DNA of 64,000 bases from Crocinitomicaceae bacterium (GTDB lineage: Bacteria; Bacteroidota; Bacteroidia; Flavobacteriales_D; Crocinitomicaceae): contig JAQVCM010000001.1 in the NCBI GenBank assembly GCA_028689775.1, positions 62,001 through 126,000 of the forward strand, read 5' to 3'. A program made the position numbers and the translations under genes. The notes under the pieces were generated by a model. That model was not told the DNA's origin. It searched no databases and worked only from the letters and a program-made list of their open reading frames with translations. This document shows, piece by piece, positions 28,316-37,011 of the stretch. The stretch's first letter is position 1. Every line of letters starts with the position of its first letter.

Positions 28316-31300
28316 TTACAATTTCCCAGCAACAACAAACGCTTTCTTCTGAACAAATAAATCTCCACCTTCTGTTTTGAAAGCTTCAAAGAGCACAACA
28401 TACGTTCCAATACTGGCTTTCAGATTACTTTCTGTAATGCCATCCCACATTAAACTTCCTTCCATTCCCAGCAATTCATTTTTGCAAAGGTGTTTGATCA
28501 ATCGTCCACGGTCGTCAAATATTTTTACGCTGGCAACCATTCCTTCTTGTTCCATCACGTAGTTGATTTGAAGAACGTCTTCAAAACCATCATTGTCTGG
28601 CGAAACTGTTGTACTTGTCAACGAAAAATTTCCATTGTGTTGGGCTGGAGAATACTGCGAATTCGGTGCTCCTGGCGTTGCGAAACCAACCGCTTCTGCT
28701 GCAGTATGCCAATTTTTCTTGTCGTTTGATGCTCCAAACGGATCAATCTTCTCCAACGATTTGGCTTTCACATCGGCAATTAATTTCAAGTGCCATTTGG
28801 CAGAATAACTAACGCGGTCGAGAACGCTAGTACTGTCTTTTAACAAGAAAACAGTTGAAGAATCGGTGTTGTAACTTGGCAAGGACATTTGAATGAATCT
28901 TCCTGGAACAGACATCGGATAGGTTTGAATTTGAGATAAACTATCCGCCGTAACAACTGCTAATTCATTTGGATGAAGTAGAAAATTGACTGGTATTTGT
29001 TTCTGATTTCCGATGGCGCCATTTTTAATGTTCGCTAAATACAGTCCTTTTAAATCCAGTACTTTATTAGAGTTATTTCTGATTTCCACAAAATCCGATC
29101 CACCTGTAATTGGGTTGAATAAAACCTCATTGATGATCAAATCTCCTGTTGCAACTGCTTCTGGAAGTGTGAATTTTCCGTTCAGCGTGGTGTTGCTCAT
29201 CCAACAATCTTGTATGTTTTCAATCGTGAATTGATATAGTTTAGATTCCAGTAAATTCTCCTGAAATTGAATTAATATTTTCCTAGGATAGATTTCAGAA
29301 ACTGTGATTGCATCAACGGTCAGTGCTGGATTGAAGGTGTAAATCGAACTGAAAACACTCAAGGAATCTAAGCCTCTATTGAAGCGAACTTCCAAAAAGT
29401 TTGGGGCTGTTGCTTTGGTTTCTATTATTTTGAGTTCGGTACTATTTGGTGTAAGGTTGTAAACCGAATTTTGAGCTCCAGGCGTTCCTCCATCGAGATG
29501 ATTACTGGCAATCCAATTATTTGCATCTGAACACGGATGATTAGGATTGATTAATTCTAAGGAAAAACCGCCTTGTTTTTTCACATCATCACGATACCAA
29601 GAATCGTAATAGGTAATTTTATCTAAAATTATTCCTGCTGCACTTTTGATAATGACATCGTCTGTTGAATTGTTTAAACTCGGAAAACTGGTTACAGCAA
29701 TCGATCCCGGAAATTGTGGAACACTGGTTGCGCTGCATAAAATCTTATATTCTCCCGGCGCTAAAGTTCCGTTGGTGATTGTTCCGAAAGTTGCATTGTC
29801 GCCCAATTTCCATCCAGTGATGTTGAAGTATTTATTACTTTTGTTATGGATTTCAACAAATTCTAGTTCTGGCAAGCCGATAGCAGGTGAAGGATCTGCC
29901 ATGAATTCGGTAATAATTACATCTCCAGGAAGTGGATTGTCTGGAATAATAAATTGTCCGTTTACGTTCGTAGTATTTGTCCAGCAATCTTGCAAGTTGT
30001 TGATGGTGAATTGATACAGTTGAGAAGCTAAGATGTTCTCTTGGAAAGTGTAATTGACTTTTCTTGGATAGCTTTCGGTAACCACAATTTCATCAACTGT
30101 TAAATTTGGTGTAAACGTATAGATTGCGTTGAAAATACTCAAAGAGTCTAATCCTTTGTTGAAACTCAATTCCAATCCGTTTGGTTCAATCACCAGTGTT
30201 TCTGTGATTTGAAGTGGTGAAGTATCTGGTGTAAGATCGTTAACTGAGTTTTGAGTTCCTGGCGTTCCACCGATTGGATCATTGCTGGCAATCCAATTGC
30301 TAAAATCCGAACAGGGATGATTTGGATTAATTCGTTCCAAGGTATATCCACCTTGTTTTTTGATTTCATCGCGATACCACGTGTCGAAATAGGTGATTTT
30401 ATCCAAGATATTTCCAGCTGGATTTTTAAGCACGACATCATCTGTTGCATTATTTAAACTTGGAAAACTTGTGACTGCAATGGATCCAGGAAATTGAGCT
30501 ACGCTGGCTGCTGCGCACAAAACCTTGTATTCGCCTGGAGCGAGCCATCCGCTGGTAATGGTTCCTTCTGTTGCATTGTCGCCTAATTTCCATCCAGTTA
30601 GGTTGAAATATTTGGTTGACTTATTATAAATTTCCACAAATTCTAATTCAGGTAATCCAATTACTGGACTTGGATCTGCCATAAATTCGGTGATAATTAC
30701 ATCTCCTGGAAGTGGTATTTCTGCAACCATAAAAACAAAATTTCCATTCACAGAATTAGAATTGTTAGACAAATCAGTAACATTATTAATCGTAAATTGA
30801 TGCGTGATTCCGTTGGATATAGGAGTTCCAAATGTCAGTTTTACTTTCGAAAAGTTAAGTACATCTCGCGTTGCAGAAACGAGGTTTAACGCAGGTGTGA
30901 AGGTATAATTGGTGGTATTTTGAATGGATGTTTCTTCCACATCTTCAGAAAAAACTAAATCAACTTCTGTAGCAGAAATTACGGTCGAACTGATTAAATC
31001 AGGAGGCGTTATATCAACGATTTCATCTCCAACAAAGACCTTGTCGAAAAACACTTTTTTACTATTTCCAGAAGTGTATTTTGCTAAAAGGCCAAAATGA
31101 GTTCCAAGAAGGGATGAAGCATCTGTTCCTGAGCCTTGTAAGATGTAATTTTCACCACCTGTGAAGTCAACAAAAAGCTGCCAATTTCCTAATGAAGAGC
31201 GTAAAATACGAACACCGATGTTTGCTGAAGTAGCGATGGTTCCGTCGGGACTGGCGCAAATTTGAGTCGAAACTCCATTAACCAATTTAAAAAGACGAAC

Positions 31301-31666
31301 AGCATCAGTTGCCAAAGCTTCTCCCAATTGAATGTAATAGCCATTCATCGCAGAGATTAAGTTTTGATTATCAGCAGTTAAATAGATTCTTACATAATTG
31401 CTTGCAGAACCAGCGAATGTCATTTTTGAGTAAAATTTCCATTCTTTATTGGATAAATCAGTGAGAAGATGTGGTGTGGCAAGGTAAGAAACCGTAGTTG
31501 CTGTAGTGTCTGTTTGCACTTGAAACGTAGGATTCACAACAAAATGATTTATAGTTCCATTCCAAGTTGGATTGTTGCTGAAATCACCATCCATAAAATC
31601 ATCAGATATTTGTGAAAACGATAAAATTGGAAGAATTAAAAAGAGAATGTTTAGAAAGTCTTTCAT
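28316..31666 (-). CDS. Secreted multidomain protein with lamin-tail domains
   Basis: 1116 residues. Signal peptide 1-19 (SFSQ); a lectin/concanavalin-like N-terminal part (about 20-215); then alternating Ig-like 'bacterial SWM' modules and lamin-tail domains at about 318-470, 578-730 and 842-1000 (GDVIITEFMADPSP, FVEIYNKS, LTGWKLGDNA). The first two lamin-tail units are near copies of each other. The C-terminus (about 1012-1116) is a FlgD-Ig-like module (TVSPDNDGFEDVLQINY, KIFDDRGRLIKHL), often seen on surface proteins. A canonical type A sorting tail is not visible. Likely a cell-surface or secreted adhesin-like or nuclease-associated protein; no catalytic domain is recognised. Confidence 0.75.
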   Translation of the reverse strand: MKDFLNILFLILPILSFSQISDDFMDGDFSNNPTWNGTINHFVVNPTFQVQTDTTATTVSYLATPHLLTDLSNKEWKFYSKMTFAGSASNYVRIYLTADNQNLISAMNGYYIQLGEALATDAVRLFKLVNGVSTQICASPDGTIATSANIGVRILRSSLGNWQLFVDFTGGENYILQGSGTDASSLLGTHFGLLAKYTSGNSKKVFFDKVFVGDEIVDITPPDLISSTVISATEVDLVFSEDVEETSIQNTTNYTFTPALNLVSATRDVLNFSKVKLTFGTPISNGITHQFTINNVTDLSNNSNSVNGNFVFMVAEIPLPGDVIITEFMADPSPVIGLPELEFVEIYNKSTKYFNLTGWKLGDNATEGTITSGWLAPGEYKVLCAAASVAQFPGSIAVTSFPSLNNATDDVVLKNPAGNILDKITYFDTWYRDEIKKQGGYTLERINPNHPCSDFSNWIASNDPIGGTPGTQNSVNDLTPDTSPLQITETLVIEPNGLELSFNKGLDSLSIFNAIYTFTPNLTVDEIVVTESYPRKVNYTFQENILASQLYQFTINNLQDCWTNTTNVNGQFIIPDNPLPGDVIITEFMADPSPAIGLPELEFVEIHNKSNKYFNITGWKLGDNATFGTITNGTLAPGEYKILCSATSVPQFPGSIAVTSFPSLNNSTDDVIIKSAAGIILDKITYYDSWYRDDVKKQGGFSLELINPNHPCSDANNWIASNHLDGGTPGAQNSVYNLTPNSTELKIIETKATAPNFLEVRFNRGLDSLSVFSSIYTFNPALTVDAITVSEIYPRKILIQFQENLLESKLYQFTIENIQDCWMSNTTLNGKFTLPEAVATGDLIINEVLFNPITGGSDFVEIRNNSNKVLDLKGLYLANIKNGAIGNQKQIPVNFLLHPNELAVVTADSLSQIQTYPMSVPGRFIQMSLPSYNTDSSTVFLLKDSTSVLDRVSYSAKWHLKLIADVKAKSLEKIDPFGASNDKKNWHTAAEAVGFATPGAPNSQYSPAQHNGNFSLTSTTVSPDNDGFEDVLQINYVMEQEGMVASVKIFDDRGRLIKHLCKNELLGMEGSLMWDGITESNLKASIGTYVVLFEAFKTEGGDLFVQKKAFVVAGKL

Positions 31667-31672
31667 AGTAAG

Positions 31673-31704
31673 TTGACATTAAGACTTTAAATATAGTAAT
31701 TTTG
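31673..31704 (+). promoter_or_regulatory. Promoter of asd
   Basis: TTG at 31673-31675, a 21 bp spacer and TAATTTTG at 31697-31704 fit the Bacteroidota TTG-N19-23-TAnnTTTG pattern, 71 bp before the ATG. Confidence 0.55.
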
Positions 31705-31775
31705 AATTGTAAAAAATCATTGTTTTCAAACAGAAGTGCTTTTCGTGTTGAAAACAAGATAAAAATGAATGGATT

Positions 31776-32765
31776 ATGAGAATAGCAATTGTAGGAGCCA
31801 CTGGATTAGTTGGCGAATTGGTGATGAAAGTTTTGCGCGAACAAAGTTTTCCCGTAACTGAAATTATACCAGTAGCTACTGAAAAATCGGTTGGAAAAAT
31901 CATTGAGTTTGGCACCAACGAATATCAAGTTGTGAATTTGGAAACTGCCCTATCGATGAAGCCAGATTTAGCTATTTTCTCTGCAGGCGGTGAAACTTCT
32001 TTGGAATGGGCGCCGAAATTTGCAGAAGTTGGTACGTATGTTATCGACAACAGTTCGGCGTGGAGAATGGATCCAAGCAAGAAATTAATTGTTCCAGAAA
32101 TTAACGGCGATAGCTTAACTGCTGAAGATCGAATCATCGCTAATCCAAATTGTAGCACGGTTCAGTTGATGTTGATTTTAGCGCCTTTACACAAAAAATA
32201 TGGTGTAAAACGTGTCGTAATTTCTACCTATCAATCGGTTACTGGAACTGGCGTAAAAGCCGTTGCGCAAATGGACAACGAACGTGCTGGAATTGTGGGT
32301 GAAATGGCTTACGGATATCCAATCGATAAAAATTGTATTCCGCACTGCGATGTGTTTTTAGAAAACGGATACACCAAAGAAGAAATGAAATTGGTGGAAG
32401 AAACCAAAAAGATATTAGATCCTGCCATTCGCGTTACAGCAACTGCAGTTCGGGTGCCAGTTGTAGGCGGACATTCAGAATCTGTAAACATTGAAATGAA
32501 TGCCGATTTTGAATTAGGCGATATTCGCAAATTATTTCACGTCAGTCCAGGAGTAGTTTTGAAAGATGATCCAACAACAAATTCCTATCCAATGCCGAAA
32601 TATGCAGAAGGAAAAGATGCCGTTTTTGTGGGAAGAATCCGAAGAGATGAGAGTCAGGATAATACCTTGAATTTATGGATTGTTGCAGATAACTTAAGAA
32701 AAGGCGCTGCGACCAATACGGTTCAGATTGCGAAATTGTTGTTGTTGAAAGGCTACATAAGATAA
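31776..32765 (+). CDS. asd: Aspartate-semialdehyde dehydrogenase
   Basis: 329 residues. Reduces aspartyl phosphate to aspartate semialdehyde, the branch point to lysine/diaminopimelate, threonine and methionine. Visible features are the NADP-binding start MRIAIVGATGLVGELV, the catalytic Cys in NPNCSTVQL (near residue 128), SVTGTGVKAV, and the substrate-binding His in VVGGHSESVN. Length is typical. It is a single gene with its own promoter, divergent from the lamin-tail gene. Confidence 0.95.
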   Translation: MRIAIVGATGLVGELVMKVLREQSFPVTEIIPVATEKSVGKIIEFGTNEYQVVNLETALSMKPDLAIFSAGGETSLEWAPKFAEVGTYVIDNSSAWRMDPSKKLIVPEINGDSLTAEDRIIANPNCSTVQLMLILAPLHKKYGVKRVVISTYQSVTGTGVKAVAQMDNERAGIVGEMAYGYPIDKNCIPHCDVFLENGYTKEEMKLVEETKKILDPAIRVTATAVRVPVVGGHSESVNIEMNADFELGDIRKLFHVSPGVVLKDDPTTNSYPMPKYAEGKDAVFVGRIRRDESQDNTLNLWIVADNLRKGAATNTVQIAKLLLLKGYIR

Positions 32766-32778
32766 TTGTTAGTTGTTT

Positions 32779-32792
32779 CCGATAGCTATCGG
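32779..32792. repeat. Perfect palindrome CCGATAGCTATCGG
   Basis: 14 bp perfect inverted repeat in the gap between asd and the lipoprotein gene. It is too short and lacks a T-run for a terminator. Confidence 0.6.
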
Positions 32793-32832
32793 ATGATGTG
32801 TTGTGGTATCGGGATGACTAAAAGATGAAAGT

Positions 32833-33873
32833 ATGATGCGACTTGTTTTTTTGAGTATTGTTTTGCTTTCTGCTTGCGCGGAAAAGTTGGATAAACAAGA
32901 ACAGGTTGTTATAGATCGAGTTGAATTTTTGGTTGATTTGAAAAGTCGCATTAATGAAAAGATTTGGGATGGATTTAACGATTCTCAGTTTGATTTACCG
33001 CTTATTTACTATACAGAATCGGCATATTATTTTGTGAATCCAACGGATATAATTCTTGAAAAATTTAATCCGAAATTAATATTTGAAAAGAGTCAAGTTA
33101 AGATTTATAAGTCCCAACTTCTGGATAGTATTGCCTTTCACATGGAAACCAGTATTGATTATACTGTTGATTCCGATGAGTATAAATCGCCTGTAATGCA
33201 TGCGAGTAGTTTTGAGATTGTAAAGAAGAACATTGAAGACGTAAATTCAACCGAAATGTGGTCGACTATGGTTCTTCACGAATATTTTCATGGATTTCAA
33301 TTCAAACATTTGAATTATCAGAATCACATTCAAAATTCGATTTCGTACTTCAGGCAGGATAGTTTATCTCGAATTTACAAATCAAATTCGTGGTTTAAAA
33401 CAGCTATTGATACTGAAAATAACTTTTTGCTGGAGGCGATTGAAGCTAAGAACTCCAATGCGAGTCTTCAATTAATCGACTCGTTTTTCGCATCAAGAAG
33501 CGAAAGAAGATTAAAAACAAATGAAAGCTTAAAAATTGATCTCGCGCAAGTTGAAAGTATCTACGAAACCATGGAAGGTAGCGCTAGATATGTTGAGATT
33601 GAATTGTATAAATTGTTTTCTTCTAATAGCAGGAAGAACAAGAAAATCGATTCTGACAAATCCTTCAAAAACTACAAAGAATTCAAAGATTTTGATTTTC
33701 AAAAAGCGGAATGGATTTATCTCACCAATAAAACAAAATATTGCTACGCAACAGGATTTAACATGATACGCCTTTTAGAGAAATTGGATGTAGAATTCAA
33801 ATCTAGGATATTTAAGGAAGAGGATATGACGTTAGAAAAGTTGTTATTGGAATATCGATTAGGGCAGAAGTAA
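32833..33873 (+). CDS. Lipoprotein with HExxH metallopeptidase-like motif
   Basis: 346 residues. The lipobox LLSACAEK near residue 14 predicts an outer-membrane or periplasmic lipoprotein. A zinc-binding-like HEYFH lies at residues 149-153 inside VLHEYFHGFQFKH. Downstream, YETMEGSARYVEIE (about 237-250) supplies a Glu in an E-G-x-A setting typical of the third ligand in gluzincin peptidases. No known family is recognised, so peptidase activity is inferred from these motifs only. It is followed by the palindromic repeat cluster. Confidence 0.6.
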   Translation: MMRLVFLSIVLLSACAEKLDKQEQVVIDRVEFLVDLKSRINEKIWDGFNDSQFDLPLIYYTESAYYFVNPTDIILEKFNPKLIFEKSQVKIYKSQLLDSIAFHMETSIDYTVDSDEYKSPVMHASSFEIVKKNIEDVNSTEMWSTMVLHEYFHGFQFKHLNYQNHIQNSISYFRQDSLSRIYKSNSWFKTAIDTENNFLLEAIEAKNSNASLQLIDSFFASRSERRLKTNESLKIDLAQVESIYETMEGSARYVEIELYKLFSSNSRKNKKIDSDKSFKNYKEFKDFDFQKAEWIYLTNKTKYCYATGFNMIRLLEKLDVEFKSRIFKEEDMTLEKLLLEYRLGQK

Positions 33874-33889
33874 GAATATTATTTTTTGC

Positions 33890-34319
33890 GATGAAAAGAG
33901 TTTATTGCGGGTTTTTATGTCGCACTTTCAGCGCTTGTGATCTTTTTGCTGTTTATACGATGGGCGATGCCCATCGTTGATAGATTAAATCCTTTCAGGA
34001 CTTTTTTAAGCTTTCGATATATATGTTGTTCATACAATGGGCGATACCTGTTATTGATAGATTTTGTCCCTTCGGGACAATTATCAAGTGTCTGCATATT
34101 TGTTTCTGAACTGTAAACTATGCCATACATTCGCAAGTAGCTTTATATCGAGCACATAAACTTAATTACTTTTTAATGTCCCAATCCCTGAAAGGGTATA
34201 ATCTCCCAACGTAGGGTGAAGCCCTATGTGTATTAATATTCTATTTTTTCTCAGCCCTGAAAGGGTGGAATATTTTCGGATATTATCATCTACCGTAAAT
34301 CATTCCGATGAAAGACAAT
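33890..34319. repeat. Cluster of palindromic REP-like repeats
   Basis: No gene. Contains GGGCGATGCCCATCGTTGAT twice (the second copy altered), TCCTTTCAGGACTTTTTT, CCCTTCGGGAC, CCCTGAAAGGGT twice and CGCACTTTCAGCGCTTG, all self-complementary or stem-forming. The same motif order recurs in the spacers at 34518-34766 and 34965-35213, so this is a diverged relative of them. Confidence 0.75.
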
Positions 34320-34517
34320 TCACTTCGATTCCTTCAACGCATTCTCCAAATCCACAATCAAATCTTCATAATCTTCCACGCCAACACTCAGTCTTAGCAG
34401 ATTATATTCAAAACCAACACGTTCCCGATCTTCTTTCGGTACCGAACCATGCGTCATTGTTGCAGGATGATTAATCAAGGATTCAACGCCACCTAACGAT
34501 TCTGCCAATGAGAAAAC
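34320..34517 (-). pseudogene. Second duplicated 3' fragment of the Cys/Met PLP-enzyme gene
   Basis: Encodes the last 65 residues and stop of the enzyme at 35214-36362 (VFSLAESLGGVESLINHPA to ENALKESK). It has no catalytic domain and no natural start. The open frame continues upstream only into repeat DNA. It is part of a 447 bp tandem unit (34320-34766) that also holds REP-like DNA. A few bases differ from the first fragment, mainly at the very 3' end. Confidence 0.85.
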
Positions 34518-34766
34518 CTTGTTTATTAAGAGATAATTGTGCGAATGATATTTCGCACTTTCAGCGCTTGAATTAGTTCCTTTGGACGGGCTATGCCCAT
34601 CGTTAGTATATGACGTCCTTTCAGGACTTTTTTCTTCTTTCTTGCCCTGAAAGGGTAAAATCACCCAACATAGTCTGCAGGACTATGTTGAACAAGATCC
34701 AATTCTCTCAGCCCTGAAAGGGTGAAATCTTTTACTTAATTATCTACGTCAGTTTAATCATCAGAT

Positions 34767-34964
34767 CTAATTCAATTCCTTCAGCGCATTCTCCAAATCC
34801 GCAATCAAATCTTCATAATCTTCCACGCCAACACTCAGTCTTAGCAGATTATCCTCAAAACCAACACGTTCCCGATCTTCTTTCGGTACCGAACCATGCG
34901 TCATTGTTGCAGGATGATTAATCAAGGATTCAACGCCACCTAACGATTCTGCCAATGAGAAAAC
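34767..34964 (-). pseudogene. First duplicated 3' fragment of the Cys/Met PLP-enzyme gene
   Basis: Same 65-residue fragment as at 34320. Against the intact gene's 3' end, the first 23 codons from the stop are identical at nucleotide level. The rest differs at about 22 bases, and only three residues change (V-V to F-E, and M to L). Confidence 0.85.
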
Positions 34965-35213
34965 CTTGTTTATTAAGAGATAATTGTGCGAATGATATTT
35001 CGCACTTTCAGCGCTTGAATTAGTTCCTTTGGACGGGCTATGCCCATCGTTAGTATATGACGTCCTTTCAGGACTTTTTTCTTCTTTCTTGCCCTGAAAG
35101 GGTAAAATCACCCAACATAGTCTGCAGGACTATGTTGAACAAGATCCAATTCTCTCAGCCCTGAAAGGGTGAAATCTTTTACTTAATTATCTGCGTCAGT
35201 TTAATCATCAGAT

Positions 35214-36362
35214 CTAATTCAATTCCTTCAGCGCATTCTCCAAATCCGCAATCAAATCTTCATAATCTTCCACGCCAACACTCAATCTCAGCATATTATC
35301 CACCACGCCAACGCGTTCTCGATCTTCCTTCGGAACGGAACCATGTGTCATCGTCGCTGGATGATTAATCAAGGATTCAACACCGCCCAAAGATTCTGCC
35401 AAGGAGAATACTTGGAAAGACGAAGCGACTTTAAAAGTATTCTCAATCGATTTATCTTTCAAGACAATCGAAACCATTCCGCCGAAATCGCGCATTTGTC
35501 TTTTCGCAACTTCGTGATTTTTATGATCGGGGAATCCCGGCCAATAAACGATGTCAATCTTTGGATGATTTTTTAAATATTCAGCAACTTTTCTTCCATT
35601 GAAACAATGTCTTTCCATTCGCAAATGCAGCGTTTTGATTCCACGCATCACTAAAAAGCTATCCATCGGACCCGGATTTGAACCGCAGGAATTAAGAATA
35701 AAATACAGCTTTTTGAACAATTCATCACGATTGCAAATTAAAGCACCCATAATTACATCACTGTGTCCGCCCAAGTATTTGGTTGCGGAATGCATCACGA
35801 TATCAGCTCCCAAATCCAACGGATTTTGTAAGTATGGAGATGCAAACGTATTGTCAACCACAAACAGTAAGTCTTTCGCTTTTGCAATTTCAGCACAAGC
35901 TGCAATGTCCACAATTTGCATCGTTGGATTGGTAGGCGTTTCAACCCAAATCATTTTGGTATTTGTCGTGATATGTGGTTGAATGTTTTCAGCATCTGTT
36001 AAATCGACAAAATGAAATTTAATTCCCATCGGTTCGTACATGTTTACAAACAAACGATACGAACCACCGTAAATGTCGTCTCCTGTAATGACTTCATCAC
36101 CTGGCTTTAACATGCGAAGAACAGCATCTGTTGCAGCCATTCCGCTTGAAAAACAAAGTGCGTGTTTTCCATTTTCCAAAGCAGCGATGTTTTCTTGCAA
36201 GGCATCACGCGTTGGATTTTGTCCACGACCATAACCATATCCTTTGTTCACGCCAGGTGCTTCCTGAACATAAGTTGATGTTTGGAAAATAGGCGTCATA
36301 ATTGCGCCAGTTGATGGGTCTGGATTTGCGCCTGCGTGAATTGCTTTTGTGCCGAATTTCAT
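35214..36362 (-). CDS. Cystathionine gamma-synthase/lyase family PLP enzyme
   Basis: 382 residues of the Cys/Met-metabolism PLP-dependent family (aspartate aminotransferase fold). The PLP-binding Lys is in MHSATKYLGGHSDV (near residue 199). Other signatures are IFQTSTYVQEAPG, YGYGRGQNPTRDALQ, CFSSGMAATDAVL, VETPTNPTMQI and VFSLAESLGGVESLI. Members act as cystathionine gamma-synthase, gamma-lyase or related enzymes; motifs alone do not separate these. It is the intact source-like gene for two 3'-end copies downstream, and its own terminal 70 bp match those copies better than the rest does. A toxin-antitoxin pair lies upstream on the same strand. Confidence 0.92.
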   Translation of the reverse strand: MKFGTKAIHAGANPDPSTGAIMTPIFQTSTYVQEAPGVNKGYGYGRGQNPTRDALQENIAALENGKHALCFSSGMAATDAVLRMLKPGDEVITGDDIYGGSYRLFVNMYEPMGIKFHFVDLTDAENIQPHITTNTKMIWVETPTNPTMQIVDIAACAEIAKAKDLLFVVDNTFASPYLQNPLDLGADIVMHSATKYLGGHSDVIMGALICNRDELFKKLYFILNSCGSNPGPMDSFLVMRGIKTLHLRMERHCFNGRKVAEYLKNHPKIDIVYWPGFPDHKNHEVAKRQMRDFGGMVSIVLKDKSIENTFKVASSFQVFSLAESLGGVESLINHPATMTHGSVPKEDRERVGVVDNMLRLSVGVEDYEDLIADLENALKELN

Positions 36363-36399
36363 ATTCTGTATTGTTTATCTGTTTAGAGAATGCAAGTCG

Positions 36400-36678
36400 T
36401 TACTTATCTCCGTAGTGTTTGTAAGCGCTTAATATGTAAACGGTCACAATTTCTAGTTTTATAGAGTACACTAATCGATGTTTTTGATTAATTCTGCGAG
36501 AATACAAACCCTCCATTTTGTATTTCAAAGCTTCTGGTTGTCCTGTTCCTGTTGTTGGATGCTCTCTTAACTCATTGAGTAATTTTTCAAGCTTTTTTAA
36601 AGTTGATTTGTCTCCAGATTTCTTGAGTTGTTCGATATCTTCCAACGCAGATTTTGTGAATTCAAGTTGGAAAATCAT
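36400..36678 (-). CDS. yoeB: YoeB/Txe-family toxin (ribosome-dependent mRNA interferase)
   Basis: 92 residues of the RelE/YoeB fold. Signature parts are GTGQPEALKYKMEGLYSRRIN (the GxPExLK...SRRI block), HRLVYSI and the C-terminal SAYKHYGDK carrying the catalytic His-Tyr pair. The family cleaves mRNA in the ribosomal A site. Its ATG overlaps the antitoxin stop by 4 bp (ATGA), the usual coupling. It appears intact. Confidence 0.9.
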   Translation of the reverse strand: MIFQLEFTKSALEDIEQLKKSGDKSTLKKLEKLLNELREHPTTGTGQPEALKYKMEGLYSRRINQKHRLVYSIKLEIVTVYILSAYKHYGDK

Positions 36679-36926
36679 AAACCAAGCAATTCTTTAATTT
36701 CTTCAGAGCTATTAATTTTTTTAGTTTCTCCTTTTTGAATTTCTGAAAGACCTTGTTTGATTCTATCTAGTATGGTAGAATTGAAGTACAAATCATCTTC
36801 GGTGACAGGAGTTAAAAGATATGACTTATCTTTTCCTCGCTGAACAATAATGCGTTCTCCTTTATCGACTCTCTCAAAATACTCCTTTTGATTCTGCCTA
36901 AATTCTCTACTGCTAATCACTAACAT
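36675..36926 (-). CDS. yefM: YefM/Phd-family antitoxin
   Basis: 83 residues. The N-terminal half is a Phd/YefM DNA-binding domain (SSREFRQNQKEYFERVDKGERIIVQRG). The C-terminal half, with EIQKGETKKINSSEEIKELLGL, is the likely flexible toxin-neutralising tail. The ATG at 36926 is chosen. A TTG at 36959 would lie in the promoter and operator, and the family start (MLVISSREF) fits 36926. Located first in the operon, with an operator palindrome at 36942-36958. Confidence 0.88.
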   Translation of the reverse strand: MLVISSREFRQNQKEYFERVDKGERIIVQRGKDKSYLLTPVTEDDLYFNSTILDRIKQGLSEIQKGETKKINSSEEIKELLGL

Positions 36927-36941
36927 ACATCTATTTTTTTG

Positions 36942-36958
36942 TGTACCAACTTGGTACA
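36942..36958 (-). promoter_or_regulatory. Toxin-antitoxin operator palindrome
   Basis: TGTACCAACTTGGTACA is a perfect 17 bp palindrome (8 bp arms, one centre base). It lies directly after and overlaps the -7 box TATATTTG (36964-36957, minus), so bound protein would cover the transcription start. TGTAC/GTACA half-sites resemble those described for yefM-yoeB operators. Confidence 0.8.
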
Positions 36959-37011
36959 AATATAGTCAATTATATGGAATGTTCCTAACGGTAAGCTATT
37001 TACATTTTCTT

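Larger units (their letters stand above)
34320..35213. repeat. Two tandem 447 bp units (gene 3' end plus REP-like spacer)
   Basis: Units 34320-34766 and 34767-35213 are nearly identical, and the intact gene begins exactly one further unit length on, at 35214. Each spacer contains TTTCGCACTTTCAGCGCTTG, GGGCTATGCCCATCGTT, CCTTTCAGGAC, CCCTGAAAGGGT and AACATAGTC-TGCAG-GACTATGTT stem motifs. 447 is divisible by three. Confidence 0.9.

Noticed and set aside
34320-35111. Two 114-residue proteins
   Set aside because: Their C-terminal 65 residues are copies of the neighbouring enzyme and the rest is translated palindromic repeat; no start signal or independent family.
34320-35213. CRISPR-like or regularly spaced repeat array
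   Set aside because: Units are 447 bp and carry a protein-coding gene end; there are no short repeats with unique spacers.
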